Assembly: GCA_033816765.1 (NCBI GenBank) | Contig: CM066287.1 | Coordinates: forward strand, 6,634,001-6,698,000 | Origin: Nothopassalora personata | Taxonomy: Eukaryota; Ascomycota; Dothideomycetes; Mycosphaerellales; Mycosphaerellaceae | Reading direction: 5' to 3' | DNA length: 64,000 bases | Shown here: piece by piece, positions 22,206 through 31,538 of the stretch | Layout: each line of letters starts with the position of its first letter | Position numbering within the stretch: position 1 is the first letter of the stretch | Made by a program: the position numbers and the translations under genes | Notes under the pieces: generated by a model | What the model was told of the DNA's origin: nothing | What the model saw: the letters and a program-made list of their open reading frames with translations, nothing else | The model's database searches: none

Positions 22206-22918
22206 ATGACAGCAGCACGAAACCTTACCAAGGATCTGGTCACCAAACGGTCGTCTTCTGTTCTGGAGGCAGCTAGCGATTTCGGGATCTTGTGGAAGTC
22301 GCACGTTACTGCTTGGAGCCGGACGCGAATTTTGGTCCCGACGTACGTTATAGCTTCGCCTGGAATGCAAAATCGGAGCCCGGATACTGCCACCTCGTCG
22401 AGAGCGGGGTTACAGATGTCACCTGTGAGGATGTCTTTATAGACCGCGGCGGAGATATCCTAGAGTTGGCTGTGGACGATGGGAGGCATGAGTTGGTCAA
22501 GTTCATGCTGGAGAGGGGGGCGAGACCGAACACCGCACTCGAATCCCGCGGGTCCAAGCCTACCTTGCTCTGCGCCGCTATGAACTCCGACAGCGCAATG
22601 GTCGAGCTGCTCCTAGACTATGGTGCAAATCTACACGGCCGCGGCGTCGTTGTGGCTGCTGCGGGTAGAGGGAACGTGGATCTTTTGCTGTGGAGAGCGG
22701 TTCACATGAATGATTGGGAGGTCAGAATGTCGTGATGGGCAGCGGCGTCCGACTACGGAGCACCGATGAGCATGCAAAAGACAAGTAGCCTGCGCTTGGG
22801 TGTACTTGCTGACGACTGTTGACCAGAACTGCATAAATCAGCGAGAAATTGACGAGAAAGCGCGATAGAGCGACTTCTGCAAGTTGGAGCCGATAGTCAA
22901 ATCAAGCATAAAGATGGT
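22206..22918 (+). pseudogene. Ankyrin-repeat protein, broken by frameshifts
   Basis: ATG 22206 opens a frame reading ...SSSVLEAASDFG, the start of an ankyrin helix pair. At about 22284-22286 the ankyrin pattern continues only in another frame (DLVEVARYCLEPDANFG), as if one base were lost. That frame carries two more repeats (ILELAVDDGRHELVKFMLERG and MVELLLDYGANLHGRG) and stops at 22735. A further repeat fragment (AIERLLQVGADSQIKHKDGG) lies at 22862-22918, with an upstream stretch in yet another frame. No GT..AG pair joins the first two parts cleanly. Ankyrin proteins serve in protein-protein contacts; this copy is probably dead. A sequencing error or an unseen intron are the alternatives. 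Confidence 0.5.
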
Positions 22919-23531
22919 GGGTGAGACTAGTGGAGATGTGTCCGGTTTGATGTGGGTTGATTGTTTGACTGACATCTATACACCCGTTTCGATACCTCAT
23001 CCTCCTCGAACGCACTATTGAGGAGAGGTAACGGTTCTTGGAAGAAGCCGTTCGTGCCACTTGATCGTGGGAGGTTGTGTTTGTGCTCTATCATCTTGGC
23101 CAATTGTTGAGTAAGTTGTCGTGCGGATGTACTGCCACGATCCTTCTTCTTAGCATTGGGGGCTGAAGTCCGCACTTGCTGAACGTGGCTGTGATATGGC
23201 GATCATTGAGACCACATACCTGGCCTCTTGGCCAATATCTGCACAGGCTGTGAACGCGACGGGCTCTGCTTTGTCGCTTGTTCGGAGGCTTACCGCCGAA
23301 TCACTTGATCCTCAGGCATGGACATTAGAGAAATGCCAATAGCAGGCAAGAGGTATGCGGTTGCCGGCTACAGTACTAGCTGTCGACTGCATTATCGATA
23401 ACGTACCGCGGACCCAAGACGATGCACGGGGCTCTATGCTTTTCACCGTAAGCCGGAGTAATCTTAGACCTTTCGTTCACCGTGATGGGCACTCTACTGT
23501 TATCCACTGTTAATGGCGTATGTTACCCGGT
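22919..23531. other. Interval with an unassigned minus-strand frame
   Basis: On the minus strand, about 23190-22930 reads a charged peptide without domain (TSARQLTQQLAKMIEHKHNL...), entered only from a GTG or through a possible intron (GTATGT...GTTCAG near 23220-23180). No start or function can be supported. The remaining 340 bp to the 5'-nucleotidase stop hold nothing recognisable. Confidence 0.35.
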
Positions 23532-25433
23532 CTAAAGCTGCGTCAACATCACCGCAAAGGCAGCTAGTGGAAGGTAGAACGCCGGCTTCACACCAAGGCA
23601 TTGTCGAGAGCTTCCACCACTATACCTGGATGTATCTCCCGTGCTGGTGTTGCTGCCTGCGCCTTCCTCCGTGCTTGTTGCATCACCGTTTGTTGTGCCG
23701 TTACCACTGCCTGGTGCATCGACCACAGAGATCCGGCCATCGAGCTCGATATCAACAGGACTCTGTGATTGGATGTACCGTGTGAGGATCTCGTCCTGAG
23801 TCTCCAGAGTGATAGCGTCTTCAAAAGGGGCCGGGAAGAAGTTGTCGCCGCCACCAGCCAGGAAGTCTAGAGTGACGATATTGTATGTCTCTTCGCGATC
23901 TAGGCTGGCGTTTCCGATGGTCACACTGACCAGCCTGCTACCGTTGATGTTTTCCGGGTTCCATTGGACCTCGATATTGCGGCTGATCTGAAAAAAGCTA
24001 CTGACTTCTTCGCCATTGAATTGGCTGACACCACTGCAGATTCCTTCGAGCACGCTCCACAAATCATCGCCGCTCATCGAGATCTCAACCAGGGGGTTCC
24101 CAAACGGGAATGAGGTAAGAACTTCGCCGCGTGTTATGGGACCCTCGTCGATAGTGGCTCGGATACCGCCTGCATTGATGAGAGCGAAGTCTGCACTATC
24201 GCTCTCGTTCAGACGATAGGCCAACATAGCATCGGCCATGAAATTACCAAGGAGACCTGCATGCGTCAGTGTGGCCCGATGTCTCTCAATGCGGTGAAAT
24301 TACACTCTTGCTCTTGACACCTCTCTTGATCAAGCACAACATTGGACACCCCAATCTCCTCCGCAGCAAATGCCTCGAATGGCTCTCGCCACCTATCGAT
24401 CTGAGACTGCAAAGTCGCGTTCTGCTCCGTTCCATTGGTAATGTGGATGGGCCCGCCGTGATACTCCAGAATCTTACCTTCGCCATCGTAGGTGACGTCG
24501 ATGTATCCCAAGTACTCGCCCCAGCGATAGGCAGTCACGATGAAGACTTCCTCACCATCGAGGTTCTCAGCGATAGTTGGGTAGGGACCTTCGGCATCTT
24601 CGTAGTCGCCAAGAGGTGTATGGCTATGCCCGCCCATGATGAGGTAGAGGCCAGTCGTGCTCTGCGCAAGAGCCTGGTCTTCCTCGTATCCGATGTGTGT
24701 AAGTGCGGCAATCCTGGTGACATTCCTAGTCTCACGAATCAAGCTAACCGTGTTCTGTACAGCCTCGACCACGTCTGTGAACACAGTGCCGTTGCCTGGG
24801 CTGGAAATTCCAGGCGTATCCTGAGTTGTGACTCCAATCACAGCAAGCTCGAGATCCTCGTAGATGTGATAGGGCTGGATTGTCCTGTTCAGAACCGGGT
24901 GGTCTGAGCGGATGTTTGCAGAGATGACTGGGAAGGTCAGGTTCTCAATGAACTCTCCAAGGACATCATCGCCCGCATCGAACTCATGGTTTCCAAGAGT
25001 CATGCCATCAAAACCCAACTGATTGATGGTTTCGGCGATCTTCTCTCCGCCATAAAAGGTGTAGAAGAGAGTGCCTTGGAACTCGTCCCCGGCATTGAGG
25101 AACAGGCTACTGTTGAGAACAGGTCTGCGCTCGTTGACCACTGTCGAGATCCTGGCGTAGCCACCATAACAGCCATCTTCGGGGTCGGTGCAGTCTGTGC
25201 CAGACGACCGAAACTCATCCAAGTGCGCGTGGACATCGTTGATGTGGAAGAAAGCTGAAGTCATCAGTCTCACAGACTCGTAATTGGCAGCTGTAGTACA
25301 CACATTGGTTCCAGTTGCCCTCGGCATCTAGGTAGCGCTTCTCAAGGCTGCGTTTGCTGTAAAGCACATCCTCTGCAGCCACGGCGGCGCTGAATGCGAA
25401 CAGAGCAAGGCTGCTTGTGATTATGCCTGTCAT
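23532..25433 (-). CDS. Secreted GPI-anchored 5'-nucleotidase (three exons)
   Basis: Exons are 25433-25304, 25254-24304 and 24256-23532, joined across introns of 49 bp (GTGTGT...TTCAG) and 47 bp (GTAATT...GCAG); the product is 601 residues. The first splice turns the frame into NWNQSFFHINDVHAH, the metal-binding D-x-H block. The second rebuilds ECLLGNFMADAML, the start of the 5'-nucleotidase C-terminal domain. Other metal motifs are LGNHEFDAG and GGHSHT. An N-terminal signal peptide (MTGIITSSLALFAFSAAVAA) and a C-terminal Ser/Thr/Gly-rich stretch ending in a hydrophobic tail (YLPLAAFAVMLTQL) indicate secretion and a GPI anchor. The family hydrolyses extracellular nucleotides to nucleosides and phosphate for scavenging. 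Both introns are very short, and ignoring either breaks the domain. Confidence 0.9.
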
Positions 25434-25974
25434 TGTGATGTGACCAGCCTGACGCGGTTTATGCCAGAGAAAAGGCAGTCAGTCATCTATTTATCGTCAT
25501 TTCATTGCTTCTCTCCTGCCAGAAGCGGCCATGGTTGGAAGACAAGCTCATCTGAACACGCTTTACTATCGCTTGGCGACTGGATGAAGGAGCATATCGA
25601 TGTGCCGAGATTCCGTACGCGATGTTCCCAAGCTGAGGTTGGCATTACTTGGCCTCATGGCATGCGTCGGCAGGCGAGGCCCACGGTGTCTTGGTGTTCA
25701 TTCGTGTACACGCAGAAGCAAGAGGTCCTAGCCAACGAAACTTCGACATGCTGGTATTCTGAAGCTACACGAAAGTCGTTGATGCAAGTGTACGCGAGAA
25801 ACTGGTTGTGAAAGTGATGAAAACGAAGGCAAGAGAAAGGTCGAAGTAAGCCGTGGTCACCGGCGTTCACACTGTCTTCCCTTAGCGCCCGTATCCACTC
25901 GGCTATTGACGGTGGCCTAGGCTTACAAAACCGGCAATTACGCTTATTCGAAATCCTTACTCGCTGCACTCGCT
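25434..25974. other. Promoter side of the 5'-nucleotidase gene, up to the repeat block
   Basis: Normal-composition sequence with no supported gene. It ends sharply near 25975, where TA-rich RIPped sequence begins, so the nucleotidase promoter has at most about 540 bp before the repeats. Confidence 0.6.
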
Positions 25975-27400
25975 CTTCCTTAATAATAGCATTAACAATA
26001 GCACAACAATAGCATAACAATACTACTACGACTCGCTATTATCGCCTATAATCGTAGCGAGTCGCGGCGGTATTATTGCTTCCTTCTACTATATAGGTAA
26101 GTTAGGCTCCTTAATAATAGTAGATAGTAAGTATTAAGGAGCTTACCTTACTTACTATTGTTATATTATTACTTACTCGATAATAGCGGCGGGTATAATA
26201 ACTTCTACTACTATTACTATTTCTTCGACTCTATACTTATAAATATATATAAATCTAACTATAGACGACTTACTTAGCGATATTAGCCTTAGAATAATAA
26301 TAATAATAATAATAATAACGATAACAATAGCAATAGCAATAGTAATAGTATACCTAATCCGCGCTTACCCTTATAAACGCAATTATTACTATAGCTTACG
26401 ATAGCGTAAGTACAATTCCGACTCGTTAGGTATACGTAGGTAGACTAATAAACCTATAGTATATACCGACGCCCTCGTACTACCGATACTAACGATTTCT
26501 ACTACGTAAGTAAGTTAATATAGGTATAATAGCTAGGAGACCCGTAGAAGATAGATAAGGGTAGTATAAAGGTTACGAAGAATAATTTACGTAAATTCGA
26601 CTAGGCTAGCCGTATTATAGAGACTAAAGAGGCAATATATCTTATAGTAGACTCGCTATACTATATATACTAACTCGTATTAATAGGTAAGCTGGCTTAG
26701 ACGGACTACGATACGTATAAGAGAGCTAGTATACGCTATATAGTCTTTACTACTAATGCCGATAAGACTTACGTATATTATAAGTATTACGTAAAGGCTC
26801 GCTATAACTCTCGTAAGTTAGTTAAGGAGCCTAGCAATTCTAGCGAGTCTAGCAATAGTTTATTTAAGGCTATTAAGAGTATTTTAACTACTTTTAGCGA
26901 GGTTAGTAAGGCTAGCAAGTCTAGTACTTGCCCTACTAATAATATATTAACTTACTTAGTTATAGCGGAGGATTGTATTTAGCAATTAGAGGATACTATA
27001 GGCCGCTTAATTAAATTTAATAGCGGTCTACTAGGTAGCGAGTTAGTCGCTATATTTTACTCTTAGTAATAACATAATATTAAGTAGTCTACCTCCTATC
27101 TATATACTACGAGTCTATATATCCTCTACTTTTTTAGTCTTAGCTACCTCGTAGATAGCTTAATAATAAGCCTATTTCTCGGTACCTTTATACGCTAGTT
27201 ATTATTAGGTAGACTCTAAAGTAATAGCTACGAGTCTAGCTACGAGTCTAGCTACGAGTCGTCTAGCTATATAATTATCGAAGTACTAGTTACTATTATA
27301 GACTCGCTTAAGGTACTAGTTACTACTAACTTGCTTAAGGTACTAGTTACTACTAACTTACTTAAGGTACTAGTTACTACTAACTCGCTTAAGGTACTAG
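25975..27400 (+). pseudogene. RIPped remnant of an unidentified transposon reading frame
   Basis: TA-rich sequence with an (AAT)n run at about 26282-26312. From about 26600 to 27060 the plus strand reads one frame broken almost only by TAG/TAA, as RIP produces. It includes TYVYYKYYVKARYNSRKLV, which looks like a Cys-rich motif whose TGC/TGT codons became TAC/TAT, then a Ser-rich part and a short coiled coil (CI*QLEDTIGRLIKF). Its style matches the antisense frames of the elements to the right. It ends in a 27-bp tandem repeat. No family is recognised. Confidence 0.45.
27281..27400 (+). repeat. 27-bp tandem repeat, about four copies
   Basis: Units begin at about 27281 (longer, diverged), 27310, 27337, 27364 and 27391 (partial), each close to AAGGTACTAGTTACTACTAA plus CTTGCTT. 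The period is a multiple of three, so a frame through it would give a nine-residue repeat. It abuts the left LTR of element O. Confidence 0.85.
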
Positions 27401-27706
27401 TGTTACGGTCCGGTACGATCGTGCACGTAGAGGAACTTTATTAGACGAGTAGACGAGTAGACGTGTAGACGAGTAGTCGAGTAGACGAGTAGTCGAGTAG
27501 TCGAGTAGTCGAGCACGGTCTAACTAGTTACGGTAAGACATAGTACTATATAGACGACGCTTCTTTACGAGTAGATAGGAGCTTCGTACTTAACTTATTT
27601 AAGTATACTACTATATACTATTTAGGACTACTACCTTTCTAACGAGAGAGAGACATCCCTATAAAGATCTAAGCCTAGTTAGGATAACGTATAGCGGTTC
27701 CTAACA
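27401..27706 (+). repeat. 5' LTR of element O
   Basis: 306 bp. Its last two thirds match the LTR of element N (28382-28722), but its first part differs and carries a 10-bp-type tandem repeat (GAGTAGTCGA/GAGTAGACGA, about eight copies, 27442-27512). A TATATA box lies at 27547-27552. GTACTTAA at 27586-27593 is complementary to TTAAGTAC at 27710-27717, just after the LTR. Confidence 0.85.
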
Positions 27707-28104
27707 ACTTTAAGTACTACTACTAGGGCCCTTTACATATATCGGGGAGAGACGCTACCCGGAGTCCGTTACGATAATAGCTATAGTTAACTAGCATTAC
27801 GGAACGAATAAGCAAAATGTCGATTACGGGAAGTAGTAAGAATAACAATACTCCTATAAGTATACTAAACTTATAGGACTACTACCGTGCACCTAAGGTG
27901 TCTACGCCGGAGACGTTTGACGGGACTAAGGATAAACTAGAGGCTTTTTAACTATAGGTTAAGTTATACCTTTACTTTAACGTATACTAGTTTTAAGGCG
28001 AGGCTTCTAAGGTCTTATACGCCGTATCCTTCCTACTAGGAAAAGTAGCTAGAGGATTCCGACTATACCTTAAGGACTAGCTTTATAACTAGGGCGAGGG
28101 AGGA
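27401..28104 (+). mobile_element. Element O, left part: 5' LTR and start of gag
   Basis: The LTR (27401-27706) begins TGTTACGG and ends CCTAACA. Behind it lie a leader and the start of a RIPped gag frame (ATG 27817; APKVSTPETFDGTKDKLEAF) that stops abruptly at 28104 where element X is inserted. The gag continues at 62918 after X. The 5-bp site GAGGA (28100-28104) is repeated at 62918-62922. The right LTR of O lies beyond the window, so its own TSD cannot be checked. Confidence 0.85.
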
Positions 28105-28302
28105 TATAAGGGTAGCCTATAGCTAACCCTTATATATAATGTAGCTATACCCGGCTTAGTATGCCGTACGTAACGCGTATACGTATACTAGGAGACGCGT
28201 ATAGCGTCTATAGAAGAAAGTAAGCTTTAGTTTATCTACGATTAGAAGATCGTAGGCGTGCTATATATTACGACATCCCCTTATAGCCTTACGGTCCTTA
28301 TA
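28105..28302 (+). repeat. 5' LTR of element X
   Basis: 198 bp, TATAAGGG...GGTCCTTATA; the ends were probably TG...CA before RIP. AAGCTTTAG at 28222-28230 is complementary to CTAAAGCTT at 28306-28314, 3 nt after the LTR, suggesting self-primed reverse transcription. Confidence 0.9.
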
Positions 28303-28381
28303 GTTCTAAAGCTTCCCTTCGTTATAATCTATATACGCTATAGAGCCCGATCGCGACGTATACGACGGCGAGTCGCCTACG

Positions 28382-28722
28382 TGTTACGGATCGATCCGGA
28401 GAAGCTCCAGCCAACTAATCGATGCCTAACTAATTGATGCCTACACACTAGTAGAAGGATCCGATATGTAGAGTGCTCTCTCTAATCTACGTGCTCTATA
28501 ATAGAGTAGAGAGAGTAGGACAGATTAACTAATCCGACTAATCAGTTACGCTAAGACATAGCACTATATAGACGACGCTTCTTTACGAGTAGATAGGAGC
28601 CTCGTGCTTAACTTATTTTAAGTATACACTATATACTGTTTAGGACCACTACCTTCTTAACGTTCGAGACATCTCTATAAAGATCCAAGCCCGGTTAGGA
28701 TAACGTATAGCGGTTCCTAACA
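28382..28722 (+). repeat. 5' LTR of element N
   Basis: 341 bp. TATATA lies at 28565-28570. GTGCTTAA at 28604-28611 (GTGCTCAA in the 3' LTR) pairs, with one G-U and the RIP change considered, with TTGAGTAC at 28726-28733, 3 nt beyond the LTR. Confidence 0.9.
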
Positions 28723-28837
28723 ACTTTGAGTACTACTACTAGGGCCCTTTACATATGTCTAGGAGAGACGCTACCCGGAGTCCGTTACGACAATAGCTAT
28801 AGTTAACTGGCATTACGGAACGAATAAGCGAAATTTC

Positions 28838-29800
28838 GATTATAGGAAGTAGTAAGAACAACACTCCTATAGGCATACTAAACCCATTAGACTACTACCG
28901 TGCACCTAAGGTGTCTACGCCGGAGACGTTCGACGGGACTAAGGATAAACTAGAGGCTTTTTAACTGCAGGTTTAGTTGTACCTTCACTTTAACGCACAC
29001 TAGTTTTAAGGCGAGGCTAGCAAGGTCTTGTACGCCGCATCCTTCCTACGAGGAAAAGTAGCTAGAGGATTCCGACTATACCTTAAGGACTAGCTACATA
29101 ACTAGGGTAAGGGAGAAATACCTAAGACGGAAACTCGAAAAATTTTCTACGACTACGACGAGTTTAAGACGAAACTCGATAATCTATACGGGATACCGAA
29201 TAAGGAGGTATACGCCGACTAACATATCCGACAACTTCGATAGACTACTTCTATACCGCTATACGCCTTAGAATTCTAAGGATATGCCGCCGACCTAGAA
29301 TAGAACGACGTAGCTTTGCGATTATAGTTCTACCTCGGGCTAAAGGACAACGTTAAAGCCGAACTATCCCGAAACGCTAGCGTTGTTACGCTAGGGGCGA
29401 TGATTAAGGCAGTAAAGGAGATCAACGAAAGGCTCTAGGAGTTAAGGTACGACCGACACGTACAGCCTAGATACTAGAGACCCGCCGCGGGCGGAAGAGG
29501 GGGCTTTAAGGCTAGAAGTCAGGACCCTAATAGTTACGGAGACCTAATGGAATTGGACGTAACGGAACGTAGGATAGGAAGGGGGCTAAAGAGCAAAGGT
29601 TCCACCTACTACGTATATAGCGAGTAAGGCTATTATGTAAGAAACTACAAGAAAAAGAACATAGTTAGCCGCGAGTTTAACGTAATAATTCGCGAAGAGA
29701 ATGTATACTAGGAATGCGAGAGCTTTCTCTCGAAATCTGCCTAGTAGAAACGACCTAACGATAAAGGCATTAAATAGCGGCTTCTTGATTTAATAACCTA
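28838..29800 (+). pseudogene. Gag of element N, RIPped
   Basis: The frame reads APKVSTPETFDGTKDKLEAF near its start, then a retrotransposon-gag-like helical domain (YDEFKTKLDNLYGIPNKEVY, NDVALRL, LKDNVKAELSRNASV). It ends with a CCHC knuckle whose cysteines have mostly become Tyr (YYVYSE*GYYVRNY, about 29613-29653). Stops are almost all TAG, as from CAG or TGG codons under RIP. The original start codon is now ATT. It matches O gag on both sides of the X insertion. Confidence 0.8.
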
Positions 29801-29917
29801 GGACATAGAAGTTAACACGACGACACGGAATAGGCTACGGGACAACAACTTACGATACGGCTTCTAGATCGAAACAGAGATTAGACTAGAAGGTATCCGG
29901 CACTTCCTCGAGGGACG

Positions 29918-30404
29918 ACTAAGGAAGGATAGGAACCGGTAATACGGGAGCACGACTAGGCTCTACCGACTCTTACTCCTCGAGAAGGGACTTCTCGACG
30001 GATAACGCCTCGGCCTTACGGCTCTCGAGCAGATCTATCTCCTTCTAAAGGCGGGACTTCTTTTCCTACGCGGCAGCTTCTTCCTCTTAGAGGCGCTAGA
30101 GTGTCGCCCGTAACTCGCGCATTCTACGTAGATGTAACGACATTTTCTCCTCTAGAGCGGCGCGCTATTTTCGTAGGCGGGACTAGTCGCCTTCCGATAC
30201 AATAATGTCGTAACCCTTGTAGTTTAAACGAACATAAGTACTACACTTTCTAGATGAGATATATACGCGGCAGGCGATATCCTTTACGACGTAGCGACTG
30301 CATTTTTAGACTATAACGACCCTAAGTGACTCGATCTTATTAGTAAGGCGGGTTCGACGGACGGATAAGCTAATCTTAGAGGATAGTTTACGAGAGGACG
30401 ACAT
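29918..30404 (-). pseudogene. Antisense Cys-motif/coiled-coil frame of element N
   Basis: On the strand opposite to gag, ATG 30404 opens about 160 codons broken only by TAG/TAA codons that RIP explains. It begins MSSSRKLSSKISLSVRRTR. A Cys cluster follows in which several positions now read Tyr (KCSRYVVKDIACRV, then SRKCSTYVRLNYKGYD). The rest is a strong coiled coil (ALEEKMSLHLRRMRELRATL and EKKSRL*KEIDLLESRKAEA). It sits between gag and the 3' LTR. I know no function; a zinc-binding, dimerising protein is the simplest reading. Confidence 0.65.
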
Positions 30405-30480
30405 CGTTAACGAAACATAAATTAGGGACACATTTATTATATAAGAGCTTCGGGACGAAGCTAGGCTAAAGGGGGGATAG

Positions 30481-30821
30481 TGTTACGGATCGATCCGGAG
30501 AAGCTCTAGCTAACTAATCGATGCCTAACTAATTGATGCCTACACACTAGTGGAAGGATCCGATATGTAGAGTGCTCTCTCTAATCTGCGTGCTCTATAA
30601 CAGAGTAGAGAGAGCAGGATAGATTAACTAATCTGACTAATTAGTTACGCTAAGACATAGCACTATATAGACGACGCTTCTTCACGAGTAGATAGGAGCC
30701 TCGTGCTCAACTCATTTCAAGTATACACTATATACTGTTTAGGATCACTACCTTCTTAACGTTCGAGACATCTCTATAAAGATCTAAGCCCGGTTGGGAT
30801 AACGTACAGCGGTTCCTAACA
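30481..30821 (+). repeat. 3' LTR of element N
   Basis: 341 bp, the same length as the 5' copy, less altered by RIP (for example CTCAACTCATTTCAAG against CTTAACTTATTTTAAG). TSD CTACG follows at 30822-30826. Confidence 0.9.
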
Positions 30822-30826
30822 CTACG

Positions 30827-31183
30827 CCGCCCCTAAGCCCTAGAGTATAGTAGTAGGCGCGTCGTATAGCCTTAGTTACGAGAAGAGAGGCCTTACGGGC
30901 TAAGATTAAAGAGTAAGAGATATAGCGGGAGATCGAGCGGCTAGAGATCTTACGCGCTATAAGCGCACCGCCTCTAGAGCGTACAGGAGGGAGGAGAGAA
31001 GATTACCTCCCTACTATAACCCCTGCCTCTATCTCTATAACTACTAACGATAATATTATAGTACGAGGCGCGGCCGTAGCGTATACGACGCGACCGCGTC
31101 TAAAAGAGCCGACGCCTTTTTAGAGGGGATTCGATAAGGAAGGTAAGGGTATTCCTTCGGGAGCTCTTACTTATCTTTACCCT
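30827..31183 (+). pseudogene. Element X, 5' part of gag region
   Basis: Sequence of X between N and C1: RIPped, Arg/Glu-rich frame and Pro/Ala-rich text consistent with a gag N-terminus. It continues after C1 at 38610. Confidence 0.55.
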
Positions 31184-31188
31184 CTTAG

Positions 31189-31380
31189 TGTCACCGTACC
31201 GGCGCCCATCATTCGCTTGGACCCGCGCGCACGTGCGTGGATCCCGCGCGCGCCGCTGACTAAGCCGGCCCGAGGGCTTGGCGCGTGTATATCTACCTCG
31301 CGCCCTCCGCGCCTCTCTTAGATAGACCGTCTATTCGACTTGTACCTTATCCGACCACGTGCTTGCACCTGCTTGTGACA
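31189..31380 (+). repeat. 5' LTR of element C1
   Basis: 192 bp, TGTCACCG...TGTGACA, GC-rich in its first 100 bp. A TATA-like box (TATAT, 31288-31292) precedes the likely transcript start near 31329. Confidence 0.95.
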
Positions 31381-31392
31381 CTTCGAATAGAC
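31329..31392 (+). promoter_or_regulatory. Predicted self-priming site of C1
   Basis: GTCTATTCGA (31329-31338), about 41 nt after the TATA-like box, is perfectly complementary over 10 nt to TCGAATAGAC (31383-31392), which begins 2 nt after the LTR. No tRNA-type TGG primer site follows the LTR. This is the arrangement of Tf1/sushi-type elements, in which the 5' end of the element's RNA folds back to prime reverse transcription. Confidence 0.65.
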
Positions 31393-31538
31393 CATTACCA
31401 ACGTGTAGAAAGACACGAGAAGCTGCGATCGGGAGATCGCATAAGCAAACGCGACAGCACCTAGGAGTGCTGAGATATTAGGTGCCAGACTCAAATCGAG
31501 TCGCACCTTGAGTAAGTCCAAGGCTAACACGACAGCTG

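Larger units (their letters stand above)
28382..30821 (+). mobile_element. Element N: gag-only, non-autonomous LTR element of the O family
   Basis: 2,440 bp with two 341-bp LTRs (28382-28722, 30481-30821; TGTTACGG...CCTAACA) and the TSD CTACG at 28377-28381 and 30822-30826. The inside holds a gag frame (+) and an antisense frame (-) but no protease, RT or integrase, so it needs enzymes from a relative. A polypurine tract (AAAGGGGGGATAG) ends at 30480. The LTRs differ by transition changes, and the 3' LTR keeps more CpA than the 5' LTR, so RIP hit the two ends unequally. Confidence 0.9.

Noticed and set aside
22927..23190. Minus-strand ORF beside the ankyrin pseudogene
   Set aside because: No ATG and no domain; a possible intron upstream joins only unconvincing text.
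27281..27512. CRISPR-like repeat array
   Set aside because: Units are directly tandem with no spacers, in a fungal genome, and part of a transposon boundary and LTR.
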